DNA of 64,000 bases from Cymbidium sinense. Its lineage: Eukaryota; Streptophyta; Magnoliopsida; Asparagales; Orchidaceae. This document shows, one piece after another, positions 13,115-25,489 of the stretch. Below the pieces are notes generated by a model. That model saw only the letters and a program-made list of their open reading frames with translations, was not told the DNA's origin and did no database searches. A program made the translations under genes and the position numbers. Position 1 is the first letter of the stretch. Every line of letters begins with the position of its first letter. Location: assembly GCA_021442155.1 (NCBI GenBank), contig CM038215.1, positions 3,930,976 through 3,994,975 on the forward strand, written 5' to 3'.

Positions 13115-13460
13115 TTTAATAGAGAATAAATTGATTATTTCTTCTTTTGATTTCATCAACCAAGTAACACACCAAGTTTTTTTAGCTAGTGTTAGGTTTA
13201 TAAGCATGCATAGAAAATCAAAACCCTAGATTAGGTCTTTATAAAGACATAGTTTATAAGCGTTTATTTTTCAATTTTATTAACCACCATTTAAGTAGGA
13301 TCCACCATCATATATCTTTTTTATGCCACCATGGTTGTAATCTCCAATGCTTTACCTCCATAACCACCACTACTTTACCACCACTTATGTTTAGGATTTT
13401 TTATTATTTTAGATTTAGCTTGGTTGGTTTATGTTATGTTTTAGGTTTATCCATTCTTAG
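13115..13460 (-). pseudogene. GRP copy 2: retrocopy fragment, heavily decayed
   Basis: The 3' UTR part is recognisable (T-run, then GAGAATAAATTG, then CATCAACCAAGTAACACACC on the + strand). The Gly-rich coding part survives only as patches such as GGATCCACCATCATAT and CATAACCACCAC around 13,300-13,380. Short TTTA/TTTAGG tracts replace several coding stretches. The right junction is the shared CCATTCTTAGGG near 13,460. Confidence 0.7.
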
Positions 13461-14224
13461 GGTTTAAATTTTGGTTTAGGTTTATTAGGTTTTAGGATTT
13501 AAGTTTATTTTTTCATTTATTTAGTTACTTTAGGTTCAAGGTTTGGGGTTTAGGGTTTAGGGTTTAGGTTTTAGGGTTTTAGGGTTTGGGGTTTTAGGGT
13601 TTATGCTTTTAGGGTTTATGGTTTAGAGTTAGGGTTTAGGGTTTAGGGTTTAGGGTTTAGGGTTTTTTAGGGTTTAAGATTTAGGGTTTAAGGTTATAAG
13701 TTTAGGGTTGTAGGTTTAGTGTTTAGTATTTAGGATTTAAGGTTTAAGGTTTTTTTTTAAAACTAAGTAAACCTGTATGTTTAGGTTTATTAAATTTTTT
13801 CTTTAATTATTTTTATCTATTTAATTTTTTATTTTTATTTATGTATATTTTTATTTTTATTTAATTTTGTTTATTTATTTTAGTTTAGGTTTTTAATTTT
13901 AGTTTATTTTTTAGGTTTAGTTTAGGTTATTTATTTTTAGTTTAGTTTAGGTTTAGGTTTAGGGTTTAGGTTTAGGTTTTAGGGTTTAGGGTTATTTAGG
14001 GTTTAGGTTTTAGGTTTAGGTTTAGTTTAGGTTTTAGGGTTTAGGTTTAGGGTTTAGGTTTATTTTAGGGTTTAGTTTTAGTTTTAGGGTTTGGGGTTTA
14101 TGGTTTAGGTTTTAGGTTTTAAAGTTTAGGGTTTAGGGCTTATGGTTTTGGGTTTTTAGGGTATAGGGCTTATGGTTTAGGTTTTAGGTTTAGGGTTCAA
14201 GTTTAGTTTTGTGTTTAGGGTTTT
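13461..14224 (+). repeat. Degenerate telomere-like satellite, block 4
   Basis: A single unit with a G-rich head (13.53-13.74 kb), a tag near 13,760 (AACTAAGTAAACCTGTATG), a short T-rich tail and then another G-rich stretch leading into GRP copy 3. The distance between the GRP copies on either side is about 1.1 kb. Confidence 0.87.
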
Positions 14225-14575
14225 TGGTTTTTTTTAGTAGAGAACAAATTCATATTTAATATTTCTTCTTTTTGATTTCATCAAGCAAGCAACACACCAA
14301 GTTTTTAAGATAGTGATAGATAAAAAAAATGAGCTAATAGTAATTTGATAATTTGAGCCGTCTTTTTTAAAGAGTTTTAGCATATTTCTTTATTTCTCTA
14401 GTTAGAACCACTTATTTTAGCGTGGGATCCACCATCATATCACGATCTCTTCCATACCATTTTTAACCTTTCGCCTTTAACCACCTTTTACCACCTCCAT
14501 ATGGTTAGATTCACCATTTATTTTGCCTTCTAGGAGCATGGTTGATGGTGATATTCTTTAGGTTATTATTCTTAA
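14225..14575 (-). pseudogene. GRP copy 3: retrocopy fragment, decayed
   Basis: It starts at the T-run after GTTTTTGG and continues with AGAGAACAAATTC and the UTR core CAACACACCAAGTTTT. The coding patches GGGATCCACCATCATAT and ACCACCTCCATATGG (14,425-14,510) correspond to the Gly-rich tail of copy 1 but are out of frame and interrupted by TTTA tracts. It ends at GATGGTGATATTC...ATTCTTAAGG. Confidence 0.72.
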
Positions 14576-16254
14576 GGTTTAGGTTCATTTTTAGGTTAAT
14601 TAGGTTTATGGTTTAAGTTTATTTTTAACTTTATTTAGTTACTTTAGGTTTAGGTTTAGGGTTTGGGGTTCGGGGTTTACGGTTTATGATTTGGGTTTAA
14701 GGTTTAGGGTGCTAGGGTTTTTTCTTTTAAGGTTAAGGGTTTAGGATTTTTTAGGGTTTTGGGTTTTGGGTTTTGGGTTTAGGTTTAGGGTTTAGTTTTG
14801 TTTAGGGTTTAGGTAGATTTAGGTTATGGTTTTTTTATTTTAAATTAAGTTAACCAGTTGGTTTAGGTTTATTTAATTATTTAGTTTATTTTTATTTTAG
14901 TTTATTTTATTTTTTTATTTAGTTTATTTTTTATTTTTATTTTGTTTAGTTTATTTATTTTAGGTTTATTTATTTTAGTTTAGGTTTTATTTTAGTTTAT
15001 TTTTTAGGTTTAGGTTTAGGTTTATTTATTTAGTTGAGTTTTATTTTATTTTATTTTTAGGTTAGGTTTTATTTTTTAACTTTTAGGTTTAGGTTTAAGT
15101 TTTATTTATTTTTTAGGTTTAGGTTTAGGTTTTTTAGGTTTATTTTAGGTTTTATTTTTTTAGTTTAGGTTTAGGTTTATTTTTAGTTATTTTATTTTAA
15201 TTAGTTTAGGTTTAGGTTTAAGTTTAGTTTATTTTATGTTTTTTAGTTTTATTTATTTTAGTTTAATTTATTTTTGTTAAGGTTTAAGTTTCTTTTTATT
15301 TTGTTTATTTTAGTTTTACTTTACGTTTAGGTTTTTTTAGTTTAGGGTTTAGGTTTTATTTTTATTTTTTATTTTTAGGCTTTTTTTTAAGTTTATTTTT
15401 TAGGTTTAAGTTTTTATTTTATTTTATTTTAGGTTTATTTTATTTTTTTAGGTTTTATTTTATTTAAGTTTTATTCTTAGGTTTTTTAAGTTTAGTTTAG
15501 GTTTTATTTATTTTATTAATGTTTATTTTTTATTAGTTCATTTAGTTTACTTTATTTTTTATTTTATTTAGGTTTAGGTTTTTTATATTTATTTTAGGTT
15601 TATTTAGTTTAGGTTTAGGTTTTGGTTTTAGGGTTTAGGGTTTTGGATTTAAGGTTTTAGGGTTTAGGGTTTAGGGTTTGGGTTAGGGTTAAGGGTTTAG
15701 AGTTTAGTGTTTATGGATTAGGGTTTAGGGTTATTTTTAAATTAAGTAAATCGATAGGTTTAGGTTTATTTAGTTTATTTAGTCTATTTTATTTTTTATT
15801 TTTATTTAAGTTTATTCTTTATTTTTATTTAGTTTTCTTTATTTATTTAAGTTTAGGTTTGTAATTTAATTTAAATTTTTAAGTCTAGGTTTACGTTTAG
15901 GTTTATTTTTTACTGTAGTTTTATTTTTATTTCATTTTTTAGGTTTAGGTTTTTTTTTTTGGTTTAGGTTTATGTTTTTATTTTATTTTTGTAGGTTTAG
16001 GTTTTAGGTTTAATTTTAGGTTTTATATTTTTGTTTAGGTTTAGGTTTATTTTTTGTTTATTTTATTATAGTTAGTTTAGGTTTAGTTTATTTTAAATTT
16101 AGGTTTAGGGTTTAGGGTTAGTTTAGGGTTTAGGGTTTAGGGTTTTAGGGTTTAGGGTTTAGAGTTTAGGGTTTTTACGATTTAGGGTTTATGGTTTAGG
16201 CTTTAGGTTTTATGTTTTAGGTTTAGGGTTCAGGTTTTAGTTAAGGGTTTAGGG
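14576..16254 (+). repeat. Degenerate telomere-like satellite, block 5 (contains the left edge of the large duplication)
   Basis: Units with tags near 14,842 (AAATTAAGTTAACCAGTTGG) and 15,732 (AAATTAAGTAAATCGATAGG). From about 14,690 onward the order of heads, tags and GRP copies matches the region starting near 28,870, at a constant offset of about 14.18 kb. The phrase AGAGTTTAGTGTTTATGGAT just before the second tag is shared exactly with about 29,849. Confidence 0.87.
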
Positions 16255-16503
16255 TTTTATTTTTTTTTAAATTAGAACAAATTTTCAACATTTCTTTTTT
16301 CTTATTTATCTAACACATTTTAGACACAAGGATGACATAGATATGAGCATGCATGGGTTAGATTTTTTTATAGTTTAGCGGATTTATTTTTTTCTATTTT
16401 TAACCATTTTATAGATTTATTATTTTATGTTTATTTTATTTTTTCCAGGTAGTTTTTATTTTTAGATTTTAGCTTGGTTTTTATGTTTTAGTTTTTATGG
16501 TTT
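16255..16503 (-). pseudogene. GRP copy 4: retrocopy fragment, severely decayed
   Basis: Only the UTR side is clear (T-run, AGAACAAATTTTCAACATTTC, then GACACAAGGATGACATAGAT and GAGCATGCAT). The coding side has dissolved into T-rich DNA with one AGCTTGG near the end, a position occupied in copy 6 by TAGCTTGGTTGGTGATG. Its partner in the duplication is copy 6 (30,431-30,815), which is much better preserved. Confidence 0.65.
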
Positions 16504-17727
16504 AGGTTTAGTTTATTAGGTTTTAGGGTTTGGGTTTACTTTTTAATTTATTTAGTTACTTTATGTTTAGGTTTAGGGTTTATGTTTTGGGTTTAGGGTT
16601 TAGGGTTTAGGGTTTAGGGTTTAAGGTTTAGGGTTTTAGGGTTTATACTTTTAGGGTTTAGGGTTTAGGGTTAGGATTTAGGGTTTATGGTTTAGGGTTT
16701 AGGATTTAGGGTTTAAGGTTTATGGTTTTAGGGTTAATACTTTTAGGGTTTAAGGTTTATGATTTATGGTTTTTTAGGGCTTAGGGTTTAGGGTTTAGGG
16801 TTTATGGTTATAGGTTTAGGGTTTAGGGTTTAGTGTTTAGGATTTAGGGTTTATGGTTTTTTTTAAATTAAATAAACGGGTAGGTTTAGGTTTATTTTGT
16901 TTATGTAGTTTATTGTTTATTTATTTTAGTTTATTTTATTTTTTTTATTTAGGTTCATTTTTTCTTTTTATTTAGTTTATTTTATTTATTTTAGGTTTAT
17001 TTATTTTAGTTTAGGTTTTTTATTTTAGTTTACTTTTTAGGTTTAGGTTTAGGTTTAAGTTTATTCTTATTTTATTTTTTAGGTGTAGGTTTTATTATTT
17101 ACTTTTAGGTTTATGTTTTTGTTTTATTTTTTTTAACTTTTAGGTTTAGGTTTATTTAGTTAATTTAATTTAATTAATTTTTTATTTTTATTTATGTTTA
17201 TTTTTTATTTTTATTTAGTTTAGTTTATTTATTTTATTTTAGCTTTTTTATTTTATTTATTTTTTTTGGTTTAGGTTTCGGTTTAAGTTTATTTTTTTGT
17301 TCAGTGTTATTTTTTTTAATTTTTTAGGTTTAGGTTTTATTTTTCATTTTTAGGTTTAGTCTTATATTTTTATTGTATTTTTTTTAGGTTTAGGTTTTAT
17401 GTTTTCAATTTAGGTTTATTTTTAGGTTTTACTTTTTAGTTTAGGGTTATGTTTATTTTTAGTTTATTTTATTTTATTTAGTTTAGGTTTAGGTTTAGCT
17501 TTAGTTTATTTTAGGTTTAAGTTTAGGGTTTAGGGTTAGTTTAGGGTTTAGGGTTTAGGGTTTAGGTTTAGGGTTTATGGTTTGTGGTTTATTAGTTTAG
17601 GGTTTAGGGTTTTTTAGGGTTTAGGGTTTTAGGGTTTAGGGTTTAGGGTTTTTTTAGGGTTTAGGGTTTAGGGTTTAGGTTTATGTTTTTTGGGTTTAGG
17701 GTTTAGTTTTATTAGGGTTATTTGGGG
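16504..17727 (+). repeat. Degenerate telomere-like satellite, block 6
   Basis: The G-rich head at 16.57-16.86 kb contains TTTAGGG runs (16,583-16,615). The tag lies near 16,864 (AAATTAAATAAACGGGTAGG) and is followed by a T-rich tail. The tag variant with ATAAACGGG recurs near 31,131 as ATAAATGGG, which supports the 14.2 kb-offset duplication. Confidence 0.87.
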
Positions 17728-17980
17728 TTTTTTTAGAGAACAAGTTCAGATTCAACATTTCATCTTTTCAATTTCATCAACCAAGTAACGTACTAAATTT
17801 ACTAAGACACAAGTGACGACATAGATAAAAAATGAGCACAAATAAAGCAAATTAAGTACCCATTAGATCGGATCGGCCATTTTTTAGTTTCTAGTTTAAC
17901 CAGTTTAGATTCACCATCATATCTCGATCTCTTAGTACCACCATGTTTTAGGGTTTAGGATTTAGTGTTTTTAGTGATGG
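17728..17980 (-). pseudogene. GRP copy 5: retrocopy fragment, 5' part lost
   Basis: The UTR is well kept (GAACAAGTTCAGATTCAAC, CAACCAAGTAACG, ACACAAGTGACGACATAGAT). The coding side stops soon after CACCATCATATCTCGATCTC and is replaced by telomere-like sequence, with a remnant GTGATGG at the end. It pairs with copy 7 (31,908-32,168), which has the same truncation, so the loss predates the duplication. Confidence 0.75.
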
Positions 17981-18757
17981 TAGGTTTAGGTTTATTAAGT
18001 AAATTTAGGTTTAGGTTTATTTAGTTTATTTTAGATATTTTAGTTTATTTATTTTTTATTTTTTATTTAGGTTTATTTTTCATTTTATAGTTTAGTTTAT
18101 TTATTTTAGTTTATATTTTTATTTAGGTTTAGGTTTATTTTTATTTTTTAGTACAATTTTAATTTTTTTTTATTTTTTAGGTTAAGGTTTTAGGTTTTCA
18201 TTTTAAGTTTATTTTTACATTTTATTTTTTAGTTTAGGTTTATGTTTATTTTTAGTTTATTTTATTTTGTTTAGTTTAGTGTTTAGGTTTAGGTTTAGGT
18301 TTTATTTATTTTAGTTTAGTTTAATTTAGTTTAGGATTAGGTTTATTTTATTTTGTTTATTTTAGGTTTATGTTTTTTTTAAGTTTAGGGTTTAGGTTTT
18401 ATTTTTTATTTTTTTTAGTTTTTATTTTTACATTTATTTTTTAGGTTTAGGTTTTTGTTTTGTTTTTATTTTATTCTACTTTAGGTTTATTTTATTTTTT
18501 TTATATTTAGATTTTATTTTATTTAGGTTTATTACTTTTAGTTTTATTTTATTTTTTATTTTAGTTTATGTTTTAATTTATTTTATTTTAGTTTAGTTTT
18601 AATTTTTTAATTTTATTTTTTTTAAGTTTAGTTTTAAGTTTATTTAGTTCTTTTATTTTTAGGTTTTATTCAGTTCATGTTTAGTTTTTTAGGTTTTTAG
18701 GATTTAGGGTTTAGGGTTTAGTGTTTAGGATTTAGGGTTTAGGGTTTGGGTTTTAGG
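17981..18757 (+). repeat. Degenerate telomere-like satellite, block 7
   Basis: Tag near 17,993, T-rich tail, then a short G-rich head at 18.69-18.757 kb that is cut by LINE C. The last array bases are TTTGGGTTTTAGGG, followed at once by the T-run of the LINE. Confidence 0.87.
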
Positions 18758-18761
18758 GTTT
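18742..18761 (+). repeat. Candidate target-site duplication, left side of LINE C
   Basis: GGGTTTGGGTTTTAGGGTTT here and GGGTTTGGGTTTTGGGTTT at about 27,016-27,034 differ by a single base indel and flank LINE C. In a telomere-like background such a match can arise by chance, so the assignment is tentative. Agreement with the empty site near 32,954 strengthens it. Confidence 0.5.
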
Positions 18762-18768
18762 TTTTTTT

Positions 18769-21600
18769 GGGAAACCCCATATTGGGGGAATTTTATTGCC
18801 ACAAAAAAGAGGGTTACAAGATCCTTAAGAGGGGATAAACTCCAAATCGCTCAAAGAGCTACAATCCTAGATAGTAAATCCTTATCTAAAACATCAAGCA
18901 AAATAAAAGAGAAAATAAAAGCAAAAGATACAAAATGATTAACATAGATAAGCCAATGGATAGATCAGGCCAAAAGCTCTTAGGATGAGAGATAGCTTGG
19001 TAGAGCAAACACAAGAGAAAAGAGAAGTGCATCTGCAAAATGAAGAAATATAGAAATTAAGTTAAAGTAGTCTGAGAGAAAGTGAAAATGAGAGCAGAAT
19101 AAAGCGAGGAAAATTATAGAGAAGTGTGAAAGAAGGCTGAGCTCGGTGACACCAAATTGGGGCGGATGCAAATATGAGCATCAAACTTATTGGAAGGGTT
19201 ACATCAGAGCTACTACCAAACCAGAAGAGTGAAATCATCATAGCCATCATAGCCTACAAACTAAGAAAGCAACCATTTGTTGAAAGTCTTATGGGCCTTA
19301 GTACACGCAAACCTAAATAAAACCATATATAATATAGAAAGGAGATAGCAAAGAGCAAAAGATAAGGGGGTCCCATGCGGGAAAATTATCATCAATATAG
19401 TCACCATAGCATGAGAATCCCTATACATATGAGAATGAGCCATCTTTGCCAGAATCCCTTTTAAAACCATAGCCAAGAGTTTAATTAGGCTAGCATAAAA
19501 ACCCACCATAAGAGAACATCAGAAAAAGCAACCTGCTGAAATCCCGCTAAGCAAATCAATGAGCCAAACATATGAGACATATATGACACTTAGTGAGAGA
19601 GATACAGGTATAGTCAAAAAGAAACCCAATCATAATAAGCAATGCAGATTTTAACAACCCCTTATTAATAACCATTGCAAGTTAACAAAAGCAAAAGTAA
19701 AGCAAGGTAGCAACAACCCAAATACAACAAGTGATGAAGTCTAACGACCAAGGTGAAAATGTAGATTAGTTGTACCAATAACCACAGAAATAGGCATCCA
19801 TCATAAATAGCACCAAATAAAGATAGTAAACAGATAGACATCTTTGGGCATAAAACGATAATCAGATCACAAACAACCAAGATAGCAAGACAACAAAAGA
19901 TGTAGCATAGAACCACCCATTTAGAATAGATAGTGCATAAGAGAATAACCAAGTAGATAGAAGCATAATCATAGGGATCTGCACAAGTCTAACTAAACCA
20001 AGATGGAAAAAATAGTAGCAGATTAAGTAGTCCATATTGATAAGCAGCGGTCATAAACAACAAGACAATCATAAAACCCATAAGGAAACTTCTTTGGACA
20101 TAGGACCCTAAAGTCCCTAGTCACAGATAAAATAACAAAACAATTATTGCACCCACCATAAGATAATCCAATATAAAATAGCACATAAAAGGGGTTAAAA
20201 GAAGAGCCAACATTGAATCAAAACCAAGGCGGTAGATAACCAAACACAAACAACCAAGATAGCAAATAATAGCTACCATAAAGCCACCCATTAGAATAGT
20301 GCATTAGTTAATAACCAAGTAAGTAGTAGCATAATCATAGGCAACAAATAAAAAATAAAAGCCATTATTGCACCCACCATAAGATAAACCAAAATAAGCA
20401 TTGATACAACATAACAAAGAAGGGGTTCAAGGAGAGCCAACATTAGAATCCTTCAAGATAAAAAGAAAGTTAAGCCAACAACATTAGTAAAGCAAACTAG
20501 AAAGAAGACAAAAAGAAAGTCCAATCTTGGAAGGAGAAAATAATAATAATAATAACAAGGGTATAACAGTGTCTCTCCATACAGGTTGGCGAGATGAGAT
20601 TAGGAAGAACAATCATAAAAACCAAGACAACAAATAACCAAGACAACAAACAACCAAAATAGCAAATAACAGCTAGCTGACCATAGAACCACCCCTTCAG
20701 AATAAACAATGCATAAGATAACATAGGATGCACAAGTCTATACCAAGATAATAAATAGCGACAATTAAGTAGTCCACAAATATCGGATGATAGCGGCGGG
20801 ATCAAACAGAAAGACAATCAAAAAATAACCCAATGTCATTTGGACTAAAGACCCGATAATCAAATAGCCAACAATTAAAATAGCAAAACAATTGTTGCAC
20901 CCACCATAAGATAAATCAATAAGGAATAGGGAACATAAACTAGAAATTCAAAGAAAAACCATCATTGAAATCCTTCAAGATAAAAGCGGAGCGAAGCCAA
21001 CATCACCGGTAAAATAGGCTTAGATGAAATCAAGAATAAAATCCCATCACCAGAAGCGATAATAACAAGGTTATTGATTGCTCTCCATACGGGTAATAGG
21101 GTGAGGTTAGATAGCATGGGAGGCACAACCTATTAAAGAGAAGATAGATAAATTGAGCACCATGAAGCTATACAAAATTATAGCAATTACATAATGAGAT
21201 AGCAAAGTCATGAGGCCATGAACAAATTTCCAGTTAAGGAAGAAAAAAAAGCACATAATCATATAATGGAAAATTACAATCCCATAAATAGAATAATGAT
21301 AGCAAAGTATGTCCCTATAAAGCGAAAGAAAGGATAAATGATCCATCTCTCTGTGAGAGAAACCTTACCAAGCGGTGGTTTTGAAAATAGCGGTAGTAGT
21401 AAAACCCCAAATAATGTTAGGGTAAGTAATACAATATCACCAAAGATCAGAACTAACGAAGGAACAGAATTAGCATCGGCAAAATCAGAAACAACAAAAC
21501 TAAATAGAAGTTGATCATGCAGTTAAACAGTTAATGTAACAATCCAAACCAATAGGATGGATTAATTTTTGTGGTAAGGGAGTCCATTATTGTCCAAATT
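18769..21600 (-). other. LINE C 3' untranslated region with irregular internal repeats
   Basis: No coding domain is visible; the minus-strand open frames here are hydrophobic translations of T-rich DNA. Diverged repeats occur: GCACCCACCATAAGATA at about 20,149, 20,370 and 20,897, and AGCATAATCATAG at 19,962 and 20,328 (366 bp apart). Phrases built on CAACCAAGATAGCAA recur between 19.85 and 20.66 kb. The spacing is uneven (221, 366 and 527 bp), so this is not a clean tandem array. The terminal part is shared with LINE B and, more distantly, with LINE D. Confidence 0.65.
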
Positions 21601-21649
21601 AACCAAACCATGCAAATGTTTAGGAAGTGTAAGTTGATCAAATAATTTT

Positions 21650-24600
21650 ATGCCCTCAATCTAGCACCCAGTTAGCAAGGTAATCAACATTACCTTCCAT
21701 GATGGTGATTTTAAAATAGAGTTGAGAGGAGCTCTAGTCTACGAAGGTAGTACAATTCTGTATTGCCCATTTTGGTGGAAGTCATCCACCTCAATCCAAA
21801 TATTGAGCCAACCTTTTTGAAGGCAAATCTCAATAGCTTTCTAAACTGCCATTAGCTCAGCAAAAGGAATAGAGCAAGTATTAAGGGGGTAAGCAAAAGC
21901 ACATAAGACTTTACTATTAACATTTCTGAAAATACCACCACGAGAAGCATTTTGAAAGCATCATCGGTGTTAATTTTAATAGTATTAGATTTTACCCAAT
22001 AAACAATCTTGTCATCTTACCGTTGGGTGGATCCGGCAAGTTAAAACCATTTATTGTCAAATTTACAACCTTTACATTGATTGTAGTTAATTAAATTGGC
22101 ATTAAACAAGTCAGATTTTATTTTTAATTCTAGCAATTATCCTCATGTGGTTCATAGAGTCCCGATGTTTTGCATCATTTGTCCATCCATATGAACCAAA
22201 TAAGAGTGATAGCGATTATGACTTTAATGTGGCCTTTAATAGTGTTTTCAAAATAAACATCAATAAGTTGGTATAAAGTTAAGGAGCCATTGAATTTGTC
22301 AATGTTAAAGAGATCATCATACCAAATCCAAAGTTTGGAAGCAATGGCTCCGTTAACAAAACATGATTCACATTCTCAATGTGAAAGCGGATAGCATTTT
22401 GAAGGTAAGTAAAAACCTTTACCCCACATCAAGGAGTCAACAAGGATGAAGTTTTTTAGGATAAGCCAAGTTAGAACAGAATAAGAAATAGGAATAGTGT
22501 TATTCCAAATTTTGAAAAACACATTGGAAAAGTCATGAGCTTCTTTAATATGAATCCAAACATTTTAAGGTTGAAGTCACCATTTTGAAAGCTTAAAAGG
22601 ATCGATCATGATTCTAGGAATGATAGGAATAGTAAGCTTATTAAAAGAGAGAAAGGAATATAATCAATAAACTTACTATTGTTCACATATTATTACGCTA
22701 GAAAGAGTTCACTTTAATAAGCGTGGAATGGGTAGAAAGTAAGTCATCAATGGACCCACCTCCAATCCGGTTATCTTGCCAAAGAAAGAGGTGAGTTAAT
22801 CCCCAAGATATTAATGATTCACTTCCCATTTGATGGAACAAAGTCTTTTCCAAACAGGAGAGTCTCCTCTATAGGGCAAATGAGAGGTGCTTACCACAGC
22901 GTGTTGATCATGAAATTAGCCCAAAGACTATTGTTGCTCTAAAATTCCACCAAAGTTTATAGGAAAAAGGGTGATAGCTTCCTTGATTGGCTTACATCCA
23001 AGACCACCTTGAAAAATGCCACACTTTTATACCAAAGGTCCAATTCATTCTTTTAGAAGAATTGTTAGAAGAAGAATTTGTTAAGGAGGCTCAATTACGT
23101 TAATGGTAGAATTGACAATGGTTTGAATGAGATATAGAGGCATGGAGTTAAGGTGCTCTTAATCAAAGTGAGCCTACCAAAGAGTAAATGAAATTCTAAA
23201 ATAGAAATTTTATTAGAGATTTTTTGGATTAGCTCATCAAAGAGATGTGATCTTTTCTGACCTTTAAAAAGCGGAGCACCAAGATATTTAATAGGAAGTT
23301 GTTGTTGCTGAAAATTAGTAATTCTCAAGATTTGGTTGATGCTATTACTAGGAATTTTAGAGGAAGGAATGAAACAACTTTCATTACCAAGTTTATTTAA
23401 ATGATTCTTAATAGTTTTAATGTGATGAGTAGAGGCATTGCAAAAGATTATGAAGTCATCAGCAAAACTAAGATGAGAGACAGGAAGACCACCTTGAGTT
23501 CAAAAAAACATGCTCGGATTATTGTTAAAAAGATCATTAAGGCTCCTCGAAAGATATTCAATAGCAATAATAAAAAGTGAGGGTGATAAGGGATCTCCTT
23601 TTCTCAACCATGCATCAAGGGAAAAAACCAAGGGACTCACCATTCATGATGGAGAACCAAACATTGGTAATACAATTTTTAATGAGGTAGATAAAATAGT
23701 CGAAAAAAAACCAAACAAATGAAGAATTTGGAAGGAAATTCAAGAGAGGTTGTCAAAAGCTTTAGAGATGTCCAGTTTGAAAAGGATGTTACCACCTCGG
23801 TAGAAGCATCAATGTCATGAATCGACTCTTGGGCAAGAAGAATATTGTCAGATATAGCTCTACCTTTAATGAAAGCAGTTTGGTTGGGTGAAATAATTTT
23901 AGCGGGACTAATTCTATTGGCAATTAATTTAGCAATGAGTTTATGAAAGAAGGTGCAAAAGGCGATAGATCTGAAATGCCCCAAGATTAGATTATTAATT
24001 TTGGGAATGAGAACAATGGAAGTGCTAGAAAAATATCTAGGTAAAGGTTGCCATCAAAAATCAATCAGCATCAACAAGGTCAAACTTAATAATAGGCCAA
24101 CAATGCTAAAAAAATTGAGTCATGTAGCCGGGGCCACAACAATCGGTGTTCATGATATTAAGAATATTACCAATCTCAGCTTCCGTAGGATGCAAACTAA
24201 GCAGGTGGTTTTCATCATTAGTAATGGTTGAGGAATCGGTGTGAGTTGGAAAGCTTCTAAGGAAGGGTTGTTGTTTAATAAATTTTTAAAATGATGTATA
24301 TGAGAATCTTTAATATCATTATATTGATCCATTTGCCGTTATCATTTTAATTTTTTTTAATAGAGTTTAAGGCTTTCTTTTTTTTGAAAAGAGCATGGAA
24401 ACACAGTATTTTTTGTCACATCATAATATGTTTGCTAGCAACCTTTTTGCCGGTAGGTTTCTCCATATTCGATATTTAACCAAGTTATCTTTAGCTACAT
24501 TCAACTCCTCAAGTTTAGTAGAAGGTCAAAACAACATCTTCAAGAGAACAAACTAATTGTTCCATATTTTGAGATTGGCAAAAGATTTTTAAAATGATGC

Positions 24601-25421
24601 TTGTTCCACCAATTTAGGTTTTGTTTAAGCCTTTTAAGCTTAAGCGGTGAATCATTCCCTTAACAAATTATCCGAAGAGGGGCCATCATTAATGGATACA
24701 ACATTTATGAAATCAATGTGTTGGATCCACATATTTTGGAATCTAAAAGAAGTGGGAGGATAATCTCGGAGGGATTTTGGATAGAAATCAAAAGCGAGCA
24801 TGATCGACAAAGTTCTACTCAAATGTTCAATAGAGTAATGGGCCATTGATTGATCCAAAGAGAATTAAAGAGTCCTATCAAGCTGCCGAGTCTAGAGTTA
24901 TGCCGTATAGTCGAGCGAAATCAATATCAATTAGAATGCAATCAAGAATCATATTAGAAAATTCTTCCATGTAATGAATGTTAGGAGAGCAACCTCCCTT
25001 CTTTCGAGGAAGAAAATAGTGTTAAAATCACCCCAACCAACCGGTTTGTTGGAGAGGAGGCAAAGGTTCTTAAGTTATCCCAAAGGATGTTCCTACCAGC
25101 TATATTACAAGAAGCATAAATATAGGAACCAAGAATAGAAAATTCACCCAATGAGATATGGACATTAACCAATTGTTGAAGATCATCAAGGATAGAGATG
25201 TTGACTAAATTATTCCAAAAACACCAAATTTTATTGCTAATATTATAAAAGAAATTTTGAAAGCCAAGCATTCTAGCAACATGGTTGATCTTAGAAGAGT
25301 GTATGAGTAGTTCAATAATAATAAGTAAAGCTATGTTATGAGTACGGCAAAGACTTCTAATACGGTTGCGGACAATGAGAGTCCCAATACCCCTAACATT
25401 CCAAATAAGTAAATTGATCAT
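21650..25421 (-). pseudogene. LINE C ORF2: APE endonuclease, reverse transcriptase, RNase H; broken
   Basis: ORF2 nicks the target and copies the element RNA into it. Sense order: endonuclease start MINLLIWNVRGIG at 25,421; the GDFN motif near 25,020, one base out of frame; SRTLS and the DHA motif near 24,800, again one base out of frame; linker PPTSFRFQNMWIQH at about 24,730; RT with LGHFRSIAFC (about 23,984), NQTAFIKGRAISDN, motif A KLDISKAFDNLS, motif B RKGDPLSP, catalytic FADD (about 23,470) and LPIKYLGAPLFKG (about 23,300); a GGLG region near 23,010; and an RNase H with INTDDA (about 21,970), FAELMAV and GWLNIWIEVDD (about 21,800). At least eight frame changes or stops are needed to join these, so no product is possible. 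All catalytic landmarks can still be located. Confidence 0.88.
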
Positions 25422-25489
25422 AATAAAAAAGGAAGAAGGAAAGAGATAACTAAAGAAATAAAAAGCAAGAAGAAAAGAAACAGTTATTT

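Noticed and set aside
18980..21346. Six minus-strand frames of 60-106 aa that look like membrane proteins
   Set aside because: All fall in the LINE C 3' UTR. T-rich DNA gives F, L, I and C-rich translations; no conserved residues or coding bias.
23510..24231. Plus-strand frames of 70 and 92 aa across the LINE C reverse transcriptase
   Set aside because: They are antisense to motif-bearing RT sequence and have no recognisable domain.
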